Shown here: positions 49,576-62,790 of the stretch, piece after piece
Layout of the letters: each line of letters starts with the position of its first letter
How positions within the stretch are numbered: the stretch's first letter is position 1
Source of the DNA: Phorcus lineatus
Taxonomy: Eukaryota; Mollusca; Gastropoda; Trochida; Trochidae
Length of the DNA stretch: 64,000 nucleotides
Reading direction: 5' to 3'
Assembly (NCBI GenBank): GCA_921293015.1
Contig: OV121084.1
Span: 49,263,864-49,327,863, forward strand
The notes under the pieces: generated by a model
What the model saw: the letters and a program-made list of their open reading frames with translations, nothing else
Told to the model about the DNA's origin: nothing
The model's database searches: none
Made by a program: the position numbers and the translations under genes

Positions 49576-50494
49576 GCTAGCGGAGTCGTCTATTTAAAAT
49601 TTCACAGACATTTGAATAGATAACAAAGTTCAGTATTGTATTTTGGTCAATGATAATGGTCACAGATACTCATATTAATCTTACATCATATCGACGATTG
49701 ACGCTCAAAATGAATTTAACAGGTATCATACTTAAAGATACTTTTCATGTTTCGAGAGGATGGCAGCATACATTTATTGTTATTTGCCTTCTTATTATTG
49801 TTAAGTTTTTCTCAAGATTGTTTTGCTATAGGAATGAAAGCATTAGATCTAATCTAAATTGATTATGATTACAAAATTTATCATAAGAATGTTCTTATGG
49901 AAAATTAACAAATTACCGATATATATTGTTTCAAATTACACTCAAAATTAATTCATCATTATCAATTAAGAAAAAAATGTCATATTTTTGTTAGGTCTTA
50001 AAAGTTTACAAAATATCTCATTCAATAAACACATTCTGAGACGTATGACATTTTGAATAGGCACATGGGAGAAAATTATAGAAACATGCTTGTAGGTCTT
50101 CACATATCACATGTTTATACGTTGCCCTGAAAATATAATAAACATGAACTTAAACAAAAACATTAAAAAACAAGTTAACACTAACAAAGATACGGGTAAT
50201 ATTTAATGGTTCAAAATTATTCATGTTTTTGTGTTTCATATATGTCAATGAAAAAACATAATGCGAAAAATAAGTCTAGTAAAAACTAATTAAATGAAAT
50301 CTTAAATGAATGTATTAACTTGAATTTCGTTTACTGTTTTTCCAAACAGTAGGAACTTTTATAAGTAAACCTTTTTTGCGAAAATAGCTCGCATAAGTGA
50401 AAAATATTTAAGTTAGTATAAGGCAATACAGCCATATAGCAAGAATAAATCCTTAACGTTTGTTGAGGAGTCCTAGAAACGTTATGATCTTCAT

Positions 50495-50735
50495 CACAAA
50501 TCCGCCTTTGAATGAGAAGGCGTTGTTTGTCTTGACACGTTGAGATTAATGATTATGAAATCGTTTTCTCAATGACGGAAAAACGAGGTTGCAGTTATTT
50601 GGAAATCTTTCATTCCAGTTAACTTATTATGCAATTTACTTCGGTATTGATATATTATCAAAGACAAATTAAGGTTAGAATAACCAGAGGCTCGAAATAT
50701 CTTTCTCCTTTTAAGTTTCCCAATTTGAGTCATTT
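50495..50735 (+). repeat. Dispersed repeat, copy 1 of 2
   Basis: GGCGTTGTTTGTCTTGACACG, TTAATGATTATG, TTCGGTATTGATATATTA and AGGTTAGAATAACC match, in order and orientation, GGCGTCATTTGTCTTGCCATG, TTAATGATGATG, TTCGGTATTGATCTGTTA and AGGTCGAAATAACC at 61192-61330. There is no coding or terminal structure. Confidence 0.55.
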
Positions 50736-53412
50736 CTGGACATATCCCCGTTGCATTCAACCTGTCCACTTTTGACGTTTTTCAGATTTCTCAGCCCGGT
50801 TTATAAACCCTTACTTTAACCTAAAGCCAACTACCTTGCATTTTCCTCTCATGTAACGGCATAGATCCGATTGTTTATTCAGTAATAACTATGGGAACAT
50901 TGTATCAGAATGGAAACTCTTACCATTACAGAAAAAACATGAAGTTAAATCCACCGACCAACAATGACACCATCATACATATATTCTGTAACTGAGAGCA
51001 ATGCCATCAATATGCCTGATATATAAATTCATTAAAAGTTGATTTGACAGCAGTTACAGCGATGATAATGAAAACATGGAAAATAACATCGGAATGAGAC
51101 CAACTTAGTTGGATAAAGCAAATCTTCGGAAAGCATGCTTAAATATTTATCGTTTATAATTCATTGAAAAAGCGCCAAGGTAAACCATATAAATGGAGAG
51201 ATGACTTTAACGATATTTATTCATGAATCGATGAGAATATCCATGGTATGTAGGTTTTGGTTGCTCTCAAAGTCAAATAACAGTCAATTTTTTTAACGTT
51301 GTCCTGATGTGAGTATGGTTCAAATCAAATCTTTACTGAACATATTCGAATTGAAATTACAAATATCTTATTCATTTGAAAACGCATGACAATTGTCCTA
51401 TGCTGGAAAAAACACAAGGTTCTTCCCTTCCCTTTCGTTATATAGAGAGGACAGTTATCGTAATTTTAAATATGTCATGTCACGGTTTTGCATTCACCTG
51501 CTTTATTTCAGCAAAGTTTACCCATTTCCTTAAAGCTCTATTTCGACGATATCATATGTAAGAAAGGCGAGTAAAATTATATGGTATGGCTCCAAAGCTG
51601 TTGTTAAACATGCAATTTTTACGAAATCTTTACCAAGTTATCAAATAAGACTAGGTCTTTTTATATTTATCATTTAAATGCTTACTATGCCTTCATTCTT
51701 ATTTATACTTGAAACCTTGGAATGGGAGAACACGTTTCCCCAGGATGAAATAGGCAAGCTATTTTCAAACACAATTGCCAATGAGATCAGAACCTTTTTT
51801 TGTGACATTATATAGGCAGAATAATAAATAGCAGCTCGAGGTACTAGCGACATACCCTAGAGACACTGTTAATTAACGGTATTGTGGTTGTCCCTTGGGT
51901 ATACTGTTTCAAGGACTGTATATTACATAATTATGTAGATTCCTGATGGGGATCATTTCGCTATTCATCAGGAGAACTTTGTTCGTTGTTCTTATCCAAT
52001 TGTTCACGTTGTATCAGATAATATGCTTCACTAGAAATAGTATATCTAGAATATAGTTTTTGTCATCATGATAATGTTTTGTGTTACAATTACTTAGGGT
52101 CAATTTCCTATAATTTGTTATAATTCTTAACATACAAAAACTGATTTACATACATCACTTGCAATTGCAACTCTACGATGACAGATAATGTATTAATGTA
52201 CCTTTATAAATCATATCATACAGGCATCTGTACTTAACTTAAAAATACTTTCCAGACATTTCTTTTTTTTTCTAAATACATTGTATTCAAAATGTAGATT
52301 TAAACTCAGATGTTTATACTTAGTCTTGACCATTAAACAAAGTTTTTTTATAAGTAGGTGCCAACTATTGAGAGGAAATGAAATTGAATGTGGTATACAC
52401 ATGTACGCTCAGAAAATGCAAACTTCTGAATTGTATCTACATCGAACAGGTATGTGCATGTGCATAAACAGGGTTTTCATTGAAAAGAAATGATGATATG
52501 ATAGACGTGGTCCAAGAAAGGTAACATTGATTTCTACTCTAGGATTTGTCCTTTTAGTGACGTCATTGTTTCTAAATATTGGTCTCAGAATATATGCATT
52601 TTGAACAAAGCATATTTGTAGATGCATATAATTTGCAGGTATCTCATCCTTTTTAAAATACATTTTTCGTGATTATGCTTTTTTGGACTAAGTGTTATTC
52701 ATCAACCATTGGCCCATTCATGGTAGTAATAGTGTTGTGTAATACAGTAAAGATCAAAGAAGACTTGTCAGTTTTATATCATTTTACCAATGAACTACTG
52801 CAATAACTCACTCATCAATTCGTATCTATAAGATTTTACTTTTCCTTTTCCAAACCGACATCCCCAAAAAGTACTTCTTTTCCCCCTTCTATTCTAACCA
52901 ATCCATTTCCCTAACAGTATTTGAATTAACGAAGTTTCATAATAGTCATTAGATACATGGTACCAATGTGAAATGGAACCCGTGAACCATGTTGAGCATG
53001 CTGCACGTCATATTCCACCTCGAAACAATGGATACAAAACCTGGTTTCCTTTGCTGTTTAATATTTCCTAAATATTGAATATGAATGCCTTTAATTGTAA
53101 ATCAAGAGACATTTTCATAAATTGTATTGGGGCAGATTCCTGACAAAATTTTAAAAGTAAAAAAAGGCAAATATATGACAATGTAATGTGTGATGAGGTC
53201 ATTTAAACACAGAAGACTTTAAGTTTGCAAAATTGATTTGTTATGTATAGAACTTCCTTCTGAAGGTACATATTTTAGTTTATAAATTTAAAAATAACGT
53301 TCAGTTTTAAGAGGTTTGTAGGTTTATTTCAGTAGTAATTCATAAGTAAACTATTCCACAATCCACAAGTTCACTTTCTGAAACTTCGGCAATAAGACTA
53401 CATTTTATGATT

Positions 53413-53501
53413 AGAATATAATAACTCCTTTTATGATCCATGATCATTTTTCAATCAGTATTTAAAATAAGAATATATGACTCCTTTATGATCCATGATA
53501 A
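53413..53501 (+). repeat. Short imperfect direct duplication
   Basis: ACTCCTTTTATGATCCATGA (about 53423) recurs as ACTCCTTTATGATCCATGA (about 53480) with related flanks, at a period of about 57 bp. Confidence 0.7.
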
Positions 53502-54054
53502 AGTTTGGATCTGTTTTAAGTTTTATTGAAAAACAGATTACAGTGTGATTATAAGTTATGATGAACAGTATTCGACGGTTTGAGAGAGTTTGCATTAATG
53601 CTTAAAGACGAGTTGGATTTCCTATGAATAACGATACAAGGGAATTAATTTGATATTATTCCCAGGGGCTTTGCTGAGTGGTGTGATGATATTTATCATT
53701 GTGTATGACTTCGGGGATTTATTGAAAATATAAGCTTTATTGATTGAAAATATAATCTTTATCCCAAAGGAATGTTTTGTGCATACTCTCTAATGGCATA
53801 ATGGAAGCGGATGGCCCATAAAAAATACTTCAAGTTTTTAAACGAATCCTTTTACATATGAAATAGTCTCAAAACAAGAATCAACAGTCTCTATCACTGT
53901 AAATATTTAATTACTGGTGGCATGTGTTTATCGGGAGTCTGGACGTGCATAGGTAGGAGGTCTATTTCGTATCCATCATCCGTCGTATTTTTATCTGAAG
54001 GTTGATTATTTTTAGCTCGAATACTTTGAATGAACATTCAAGCTCTGACAAAAG

Positions 54055-54275
54055 TACATAGTCACACAATGACACGTCTTCTTGTGTGTCAAATTTTAAG
54101 AAAAGGAAAGAAAGAAAATTTATTTTGGTTTTTAGGTCATGACGTCAATGTTCTTTATATAAGATCCACATTGTAATCTAGTATGTGGTAAATAGATCCG
54201 TACTTAGATCTACATATAAATACGGTGTCAGTAGGTCATTTGCCACAAAAGCCGTGACCTCTATGCACGGGTGAA
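54055..54275 (+). repeat. CRE-bearing repeat, copy 4
   Basis: GTGTGTCAAATTTTAAGAAAAG leads into TAGGTCATGACGTCAATGTT with a perfect CRE at 54140-54147. TTTATATAAGATCC follows 7 bp later and ACATATAAATACGG about 65 bp later, with GCCGTGACCTC near the end. The order is the same as in copies 1 and 3. Confidence 0.65.
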
Positions 54276-55525
54276 AAATAGGAAGACAGCCTTAAAGACT
54301 GTAACCATTGAACCTGAATAACGTTGAGAGGGTCATTCAACAGCCTCATCTTACCACGGATATTTCTGTTGAAGATATAATACGCTAACAACCCTGTATA
54401 GTAAATATCTGAAATTTTGCGTAGAATTCGTCTCCAATTATCGCTTAAAACGTATTTTCAAAATAATGTCACTTTTTTATACATGACAAATGAAGGGAGG
54501 ACAAAATATATATTACTTAATAATTTTAAAGATCATTTCTATAGGTATAATTTGGTATCTTTCTTACTCTCAAATTCATCTCTACAGTAAAATTATCATT
54601 TCACTTTAAAGCGTTCTGTAAATAGTGCTACTGCATTATTGGAACTTTTGGTAAATAGTTTTACTGCGATCGCAAACATTTGTCGACGAGATAGAACAAA
54701 CTTTTCTCATCGCATACTGGTGGTAAAATGATTTTTAAAAATTGCCCATTTAGGCCTTTCAAAAAATACTCTAACGTGTTTGAATGCATTCATTTGTACA
54801 AATCACTTCATATACCCATTGGTTTCGTATTCCAATTATCTGTTGCATATTCAAAAGCAAAAATCAGCGGGGGTTGGGGAAGTATTTGTGATTGATCTCT
54901 TGTTATGTTTTTGAAGGTTTGTTCTGCAAAAAGTAAGGGCTGTACGACAGTTTTGAATAATCGTTTTGTACATTATATCAACAAAATCCTTGGTATATTG
55001 ATAAAAAAAAAGATTTAGTAAATCAAATTTTTTAATAGGTCTTAAGGATCAAATAAAGAAAATAGAAACAGATTGGATTTCACTTGAATTACGATAGGCG
55101 TTCATTAGAAAAATTCGTTTTCATTAAATCGTTTACCAAGTGTCATGTATATCATTCACAATCATTTTCTTAATCATGCTCTTAATGTTTACAGAGGGAA
55201 TATAACTTGCTTATGTGCACTATCATCTCAATTATTTCTTGAAAAGGTTCTATTCAAGTAATACTTTGAAAACAAATACATTTTAACGATTTGAAAGAGA
55301 ATTGATCATGCGGTCGAAAGCGTCTGATGTATTTTATTTTTTTATATGATGTATTTTTTTTAAGATATTGATAATCTGGTAATGACTAACAGTCACAATG
55401 AATAGTATATATATAATAATATAAAATAATAATAGTTATTATCCTTTAAGAGAACATGTTTAAAACTGGTTTAACGAGATTTATTTTATAAATTTAACAT
55501 TGTAATGTTGATTTTTCGAAGTTAT

Positions 55526-55637
55526 ATTGGAAAATGTTATGCTTTCTGCATAATTACAATTAGGTGACAGCTTTTGAAATTATTGGAAAATTTTATGCTT
55601 TCTGCATAATTACAATTAGGTGACAGCTTTTGAAATT
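55526..55637 (+). repeat. 56-bp tandem duplication
   Basis: Two adjacent 56-bp units containing ATGCTTTCTGCATAATTACA and GGTGACAGCTTTTGAAATT differ at about one position, indicating a recent slippage-type duplication. Confidence 0.9.
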
Positions 55638-55639
55638 CT

Positions 55640-55830
55640 TGGACATATTCATAGTTTCGAGAGGAAGGAAGTGAGGCCTTAAGAGACGTTCAGATTCCTT
55701 TGGGAATAATAACAAGGATTATTTTCGGATTATTGTTAAGAGCTTATCTGGGTTGTGTATTTCAGTCGTTTTAAGTGACGCCAATGTTCTATATATGGAG
55801 TCAAAATGGCAACTTTTTATTTGATGAACA
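55640..55830 (+). repeat. CRE-repeat family, copy 5 (imperfect CRE)
   Basis: AAGTGACGCCAATGTTCTAT is followed by ATATGGAGTC, parallel to TGACGTCAATGTTCT-AAATATGG-ACCC in copy 1, with one base changed in the CRE (TGACGCCA, 55776-55783). Upstream CATAGTTTCGAGAGGAAGG resembles CATGTTTCGAGAGGATGG at about 49746, suggesting the duplicated unit is larger than the CRE segment. Confidence 0.55.
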
Positions 55831-56229
55831 AACTGAAGTCTACGAATTTACCATTTACTTCAAGAATAACTTTCACTAAATAGGTTTCGGCCGAAAAGTT
55901 GTTCAAAATTATCCATAAGATTACAAGCATCCCGGCTACAAATGCATAAAAAAAGATGATTGGTAAGAAAACGTCAGCTATTTTAACGTCACATTTACGA
56001 AAAATTACGACAAAGTTTTCATATTCAATTTAGCAGTCCATGGATCAGTTGCAAACGAAAATTGTATTTGTGTCGTCTATCAAGGCGTCATTCCAAAAAT
56101 AATCAACGGAAAGAGCATTACTTACTTTATGCAAAAAGTGAAAATATATTGATTTCATCTTACATAAGGAAACTTACAACGGTAAAGTACATAGGAATTC
56201 TAGTATATTGTTATGTATCAAATGTAGGT

Positions 56230-56415
56230 AAATAAACTGTTTTACTATAAAGATAATAGCGTTTTTATTGTCCGTTTTGGGTCCAACTGAACTACAACTG
56301 TAGCCAAAACTGTCATGTGATGTATGAAGGTGTTCTGACGTCCGCAGTGAAACAGGTTCGTAATGGTTTACTTAAAGATAGTATGTTAAAATACTGCAAG
56401 GTACTCACCACTCTC
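56230..56415 (+). repeat. CRE-repeat family, copy 6 (no CRE)
   Basis: AATAGCGTTTTTATTGTCCG, GGGTCCAACTG, TGTCATGTGATGTATGAAGG and TTCTGACGTCCGCAGTG follow the order of copies 2 and 3, but the CRE segment is missing. Confidence 0.5.
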
Positions 56416-57851
56416 CCCTAGAGGTAGCTCAGTCATAAATTACCATACTAACCTGTGTCCTAATACAAGCGTTTTTCGATTTGTAAATGTAGAAGCCTGA
56501 TTGGGTGCAATGAAAGTTAGTTTTGCAGTCAGCGTTTTAAAAGTTCTCATTTTTTCGAATGTGCACCTTGAGTCCTCTCGATGGATTCGTCGACAATATG
56601 TTATCTAAGCATGCGGTGTTTTCATTGGTTAAATATTGCAAGATTGTTTATGTTCCAATATTTTGCCGCTAGGGTAACTAGCTACTGGAAGCCCGAGAAG
56701 AGCTCGTATTACAATAGAGGCTAGTATAGAAATCTATGACAGAGCTACCTTTGTGGGGATAAAAATGGGACTCAGATAATAAGAGGATATTGTTTAAGTA
56801 CCGTGTTGTCCTTGTTGAATTGTTTCTAATGGAACATTGGTGTAAAATGTAAAAATTTATTTTGGGATACTATGATCGTATGATCATTTTAAAGACCCTT
56901 GGAGTGTGAAATTAACAAAACATAGGTTTTTGATTATTATTTGATCAAATATTGATAATTCATAGCGATTTCTCTAAGTCATCATGATTTTTCTCAAAGC
57001 AGTAAATGATGCTTAAAGATTCGAATTTCAATACAACATTCTTATAAATAAATTTGGATCGATCGTTCTGTATCATAACCTTATATATAACAAAAACTGT
57101 TGATATAATTGAAATAAGAATGGTTTTTACCATAACGTATGGTATACCTTCACGAGTTATATTTTCTTTAATGAGGAGATTGATTCCATGCATCTGTTTA
57201 CCGCGTCGACGAAAAACCAGATATGGCATTCAGTATCAAATGTGATAAACGAAAATGTTATGATTGGTGGAGGGATATATATGTTAAAATTGTGACTTGA
57301 CGGCTCTTTGTCGTAGTGCGACTGATAAAAGCGGCTGTAAAATGTCACATCATAGGAGAATTACAAATCTGATTTGTCCATTCTAAAATAAGGGTTTATC
57401 TACTCCGCTTTATTCGCTGGGTGGAAATTCAGTTTAGAATGTTAAAAAACACTAAAAACAAGAAAATTTAGCTTATTTCGCTACCGTTAGTTTCAGTTTC
57501 TACAGTTAAAGGGAGGCAACCACCGACACGTTGCAAGAACGCTTCTTTCTACTATTTATTTATTTAAACACTGTATAACGGCTTATATCAAGGTTATTTA
57601 ACAAGTATCTGTACTTTCTTAAACTATTTCCTTTATATTTTACAATGCTGCCCCACACTTCACGTAACCAGTCCAGGCTATCCTGACATGTTGGCATTCC
57701 TTCAAAAACAAAGTTTCCTTCAATAAACTGGAGACTATTATTTTATTCAGGGAGCCAATTCATTTGTTAACTTTTGTAAATGGCCAGTTACATATCTTTG
57801 AACTCTGCGCTAAAGAAACATGTCTATCACGCAGGAGAAATCTTATGTAGT
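56416..57851. other. Unassigned AT-rich DNA
   Basis: No gene recognised. Overlapping short frames on both strands at 56960-57348 show no domain and no splice support. Confidence 0.45.
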
Positions 57852-60813
57852 TTATTTAGCTACCTTGCTGGAGTTCAATATGCTGCATCACAGAGCACAT
57901 CTCCACTTATATAGCTAGCTTGCTGGAGTTCAATATGCTTCATCACAGAGCACATAATTTGTATAAAACGTTTACTGGAGTTCAATATGCTGCATCACAG
58001 AGCACATCTTCATTTATAAAGCTATCTTGCTGGAGTTCAATAGGCTGCATCACAGAGCACATCTCCACTTATATAGAGAGCTTGATGGAGTTCAATATGC
58101 TGCATCACAGAGCACATCTCCACTTATATAGAGAGCTTGATGGAGTTCAATATGCTGCATCACAGAGCACATCTCCACTTATATAGCTAGCTTGTTGGAG
58201 TTCAATATGTTGCAGCACAGAACACATCTCCACTTATATAGCTAACTTGCTGGAGTTCAATATGCTTCATCACAGAGCACATAATTTGTATAAAACGTTT
58301 ACTGGAGTTCAATATGCTGCGTCACAGAACACATTTCCACTTATATAGCTAGCTTGTTGGAGTTCAATATGCTGCATCACAGAGCACATCTCCACTTATA
58401 TAGCTAGCTTGCTGGAGTTCAATATGCTGCAGCACAGAGCACATCTCCACTTATATAGAGAGCTTGATGGAGTTCAATATGCTGCATCACAGAGCACATC
58501 TCCACTTATATAGCTAGCTTGTTGGAGTTCAATATGCTTCATCACAGAGCACATAATTTGTATAAAACGTTTACTGGAGTTCAATATGCTGCGTCACAGA
58601 ACACATTTCCACTTATATAGCTAGCTTGTTGGAGTTCATTATGCTTCATCACAGAGCACATAATTTGTATAAAACGTTTACTGGAGTTCAATATGCTGCG
58701 TCACAGAACACATTTCCACTTATATAGCTAGCTTGTTGGAGTTCATTATGCTTCATCACAGAGCACATAATTTGTATAAAACGTTTACTGGAGTTCAATA
58801 TGCTGCATCACAGAGCACATCTTCATTCATATAGCTAACTTGCTGGAGTTCAATAGGCTGCATCACAGAGCACATCTCCACTTATATAGCTAGCTTACTG
58901 GAGTTCAATATGCTGCGTCACAGAACACATTTCCACTTATATAGCTAGCTTGTTGGAGTTCAATATGCTGCATCACAGAGCACATCTCCACTTATATAGC
59001 TAACTTGTTGGAGTTCAATATGTTGCAGCACAGAACACATCTCCACTTATATAGCTAACTTGCTGGAGTTCAATATGCTTCATCACAGAGCACATAATTT
59101 GTATAAAACGTTTACTGGAGTTCAATATGCTGCGTCACAGAACACATTTCCACTTATATAGCTAGCTTGTTGGAGTTCAATATGCTGCATCACAGAGCAC
59201 ATCTCCACTTATATAGCTAGCTTGCTGGAGTTCAATATGCTGCAGCACAGAGCACATCTCCACCTATATAGCTAGCTTGCTGGAGTTCAATATGCTGCAG
59301 CACAGAACACATCTCCACTTATAAAGCTAACTTGCTGGAGTTCAATATGCTGCATCACAGAGCACATCTCCACTTATATAGCTAGCTTGCTGGAGTTCAA
59401 TATGCTGCAGCACAGAGCACATAATTTGTATAAAACGTTTACTGGAGTTCAATATGCTGCATCACAGAGCACATCTTCATTCATATAGCTAACTTGCTGG
59501 AGTTCAATATGCTGCATCACAGAGCACATCTCCACTTATATAGCTAGCTTGTTGGAGTTCAATATGCTGCATCACAGAGCACATCTCCACCTATATAGCT
59601 AGCTTGCTGGAGTTCAATATGCTGCAGCACAGAACACATAATTTGTATAAAACGTTTACTGAAGTTCAATATACTGCATCACAGAGCACATCTCCATTTA
59701 TATAGTTATCTTGCTGGAGTTCTATAGGCTGCATCACAGAGCACATCTCCACTTATATAGCTAGCTTGCTGGAGTTCAATATGCTGCAGCACAGAACACA
59801 TCTCCACCTATATAGGTAGGTTGCTGGAGTTCAATATGCTGCAGCACAGAACACATCTCCACTTATATAGCTAACTTGCTGGAGTTCAATATGCTTCATC
59901 ACAGAGCACATAATTTGTATAAAACGTTTACTGGAGTTCAATATGCTGCATCACAGAGCACATCTCCATTTATATAGCTATCTTGCTGGAGTTCAATAGG
60001 CTGCATCACAGAGCACATCTCCACTGATATAGCTAGCTTGCTGGAGTTCAATATGCTGCATCACAGAGCACATCTCCACTTATATAGCTAGCTTACTGGA
60101 GTTCAATATGCTGCGTCACAGAGCACATCTCCACTTATATAGCTAGCTTACTGGAGTTCAATATGCTGCAGCACAGAGCACATCTCCATTTATATAGCTA
60201 TCTTGCTGAAGTTCAATATGCTGCATCACAGAGCACATCTCCACTTATATAGCTAGCTTACTGGAGTTCAATATGCTGCGTCACAGAGCACATCTCCACT
60301 TATATAGCTAGCTTACTGGAGTTCAATATGCTGCATCACAGAGCACATCTCCACTTATATAGCTAGCTTACTGGAGTTCAATATGCTGCGTCACAGAGCA
60401 CATTTCCACTTATATAGCTAGCTTGTTGGAGTTCAATATGCTGCAGCAGAAAGCACATCTCCACCTATATAGGTAGGTTGCTGGAGTTAAATATGCTGCA
60501 TTACAGAGCACATCTCCATTTATATAGCTAGCTTGCTGGAGTTCAATATGCTGCATCATGGAGCACATCTCCACTTATATAGCTAGCTTGCTGAAGTTCA
60601 ATATGCTGCATCACAGAGCACATCTCCACTTATATAGCTAGCTTGTTGGAGTTCAATATGCTGCAGCAGAAAGCACATCTCCACCTATATAGGTAGGTTG
60701 CTGGAGTTCAATATGCTGCATCACAGAGCACATCTCCATTTATATAGCTAACTTGCTGGAGTTCAATAGGCTGCATCACAGAGCACATCTCCACTTATAT
60801 AGCTAGCTTGCTA
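57852..60813 (+). repeat. Satellite array, about 54 monomers of two types
   Basis: All monomers share a core of about 33 bp (CTGGAGTTCAATATGCTGCA through CACAGAGCACAT). Type A (55 bp) continues with CTCCACTTATATAGCTAGCTTG. Type B (52 bp) continues with AATTTGTATAAAACGTTTA. I count nine type B units, with B tails near 57955, 58282, 58552, 58661, 58768, 59095, 59421, 59640 and 59911, and none after about 59930. Intervals between B units are about 326, 271, 109, 107, 327, 326, 218 and 271 bp, all multiples of the monomer, so multimers have been copied. The 88-codon frame at 57920-58186 is a by-product. Confidence 0.97.
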
Positions 60814-62336
60814 AGTTGTACAGACCTCATCTCAAATAGTTATTAGTCAACACACTGTTGTTAGGGTCAAACAATGTTGACTTTTTTTAAATGATAAAAT
60901 TTTGAAAAATATAACAGTATTCAAATCATGGCATGCTATTTTGTATATCTTAAACAGTATTTTAATGCATAAACACTATTTCGGTTTTATCTTATTTATT
61001 ATGAGATTCTATGCTCCTGCATCCTCAAAGTACTAGAAATACACCATAACTCCAATGCCTTCTCTTTGGTATCAATCATTTGACAAACAATGTGCTTCGA
61101 TGGAATCTAATGCGGAGATCTAATTCAAAGAAAAATCCAGCCAGTTTGCTTTCATCTTAAAGGTCAATGGCAAAAATAGCATGTCAAATAGGGCGTCATT
61201 TGTCTTGCCATGTTTAGGTATAGGTTAATGATGATGCTGTTTATTTCGGTATTGATCTGTTACTAAAATTATAAGGTCGAAATAACCTGGTGTTGCGGCG
61301 ATCTCTCTCAGCTTAAACTATTGATTTCATCCTTGAAGGCAGACTAAAAGGTACTTATAAACTGTCATTTCTCTGTTTGTTTGTTTGTTTGAAGACGTTT
61401 ATGTTGTGACATCTTAATGATGTCTGCAGGTCATGGTACATTCATTACATAACCTGATTGTGAAATTTCATTAAGCTTTGTTTCTGTTAAAATAACCCAT
61501 TTGATTTAACCTATTTTAGTAACACTTTCACCGCAGTGCATAACGACAGTATTGTTGCCGGCTTTCTCCCTGCAATAAAACTTGCAGCCGTGATGTAAAT
61601 GAAAATAAATGAAATATCATGAAAGCGGTGATATACGATATTATATATAATATTACGAAATTATACTTAAACATTAATGAAACATTGCCATTAATAAATT
61701 CTTGATTAAACATTATAACAAATACTAAATAATTCCTGAAGTTATCAATGTGTTTAACGTTGGATAAAAGTTCTCAAACCTTTCAAATCGTTAAATGCCT
61801 TGGGCCTATCGCAAATGATTGCCAGTTTAAAAATTCAAAACTCTCATTTTCGCGAGATGAATACAGAGATGCTATGACAGGCTTTGAACACTTCTTTCAA
61901 TTTCGTAATATCACCTGGGAGATAATTCTGGTTATTGTGGTGAAGATATGTAATCTTGTGATGATAACAATTAGTTTAGTGTCTTCACGAATCGCCAATA
62001 TGGAGGAGCAATTTGTTGTGGAAAGAGTTGTGGTTGGATAAAATCACATTCCCGTAGGCCAGCATGAAACAAAAGCTTTAAAATTTGAATCCTCAGCAAA
62101 ACCCCTGACAGTCTTCACATGGCATCTGTAATGAATGACTTGCATTCCCTTTGAATGAAACTGAAAATTGAAATGGTCACGGTGTTATAAAAATTTCATG
62201 TATGTCCATAATACATGTTGTCTAAGCATGACAGCTCCGCTATAAAATTCTCCTACTCAAATCTATTCCCCGCTTCAGTCTTAAAAAATACTGTTCCTGC
62301 CCGTATCATCAGAAGCCTATGGTTGTGATATTGAAT
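60814..62336. other. Unassigned DNA right of the satellite
   Basis: It holds the second copy of a dispersed repeat (61192-61330) and a short TTTG run (about 61374-61391). A 97-codon frame at 61748-62041 (plus) has a hydrophobic stretch (WEIILVIVVKICNLVMITIS) but no recognised domain, a weak start context and no splice evidence, so I do not call it a gene. The stretch just before 62337 may be the non-coding 3' end of the mariner. Confidence 0.45.
61192..61330 (+). repeat. Dispersed repeat, copy 2 of 2
   Basis: Partner of 50495-50735, sharing the boxes GTCTTG, TTAATGATGATG, TTCGGTATTGAT and GAAATAACC in the same order. It is shorter because of deletions. Confidence 0.55.
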
Positions 62337-62790
62337 TTAGTTTTCAATATAATCTCTCTGGACTTCGATAAACTTTGCCCATTTGTCTTTGAGACTGTCT
62401 GTGTCCTTGCGATAGACGTCTTCTGACTGGCCCCTCAGTCACGCATCAGTAGCTGCCTTGAGTTTATCATGATAGTCGAATCCTTGTGTCATGCAAGTGT
62501 GATTTCAAATTGCGAAACAGAAAGAAGTCGCTTGGGGCCAGATCTGGACTGTAGGGGGACGGTGAAGATGTTCAAAGCCACATTAGCCTATGCAATACGA
62601 CTCCTGTGCACTTGGGCGTTGTCATGAAGAAGCATTACTCCAGCAGTCAACATGCCGCGTCGCTTCTTCTCGATCGCCGCTCTCAATTGCTTCATCAAAT
62701 CAGCATAGTAGGCCCCTGATATTGTAGTTTAAGGTGGTTTATAGTATATAAGTATCACACCCTTTGAATCCAAGAAAATGGTCGCCATCA
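62337..62790 (-). mobile_element. Mariner transposase remnant, catalytic C-terminal part
   Basis: The minus strand reads MATIFLDSKGVILIYYKPP, SGAYYADLMKQLRAAIEKK, GVMLLHDNAQVHRSRIA, then in a second frame PYSPDLAPSDFFLFRNLKSH, and in a third KLKAATDA followed by LRGQSEDVYRKDTDSLKDKW and AKFIEVQRDYIEN ending in TAA at 62337. These are the successive conserved parts of a mariner DDE domain, with the second (LHDN) and third (APSD) catalytic aspartates visible at roughly DD34D spacing. Stops at three or more places and two frame changes make it dead. The part before MATIF, with the HTH domain and first aspartate, is missing because a LINE sits there. Related by family, though not demonstrably the same copy, to 22408-22632. 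Confidence 0.85.

Larger units (their letters stand above)
49576..54054. other. Unassigned AT-rich DNA
   Basis: No gene recognised. It contains the repeat member at 50495-50735 and a short local duplication at 53413-53501. Short frames here are Phe/Ile/Lys/Asn-rich and match nothing I know. Confidence 0.5.

Noticed and set aside
57920-58186. 88-codon ORF in the satellite
   Set aside because: It exists only because several monomers happen to stay in frame; other monomers break it.
57852-60813. CRISPR-like array (alternating repeats and spacers)
   Set aside because: The variable parts are only two recurring tails, not unique spacers, and the host is clearly eukaryotic; it is a satellite.
61748-62041. 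97-codon ORF with a hydrophobic segment
   Set aside because: Weak start context, no recognised domain, no splice or homology evidence; kept only as a note.
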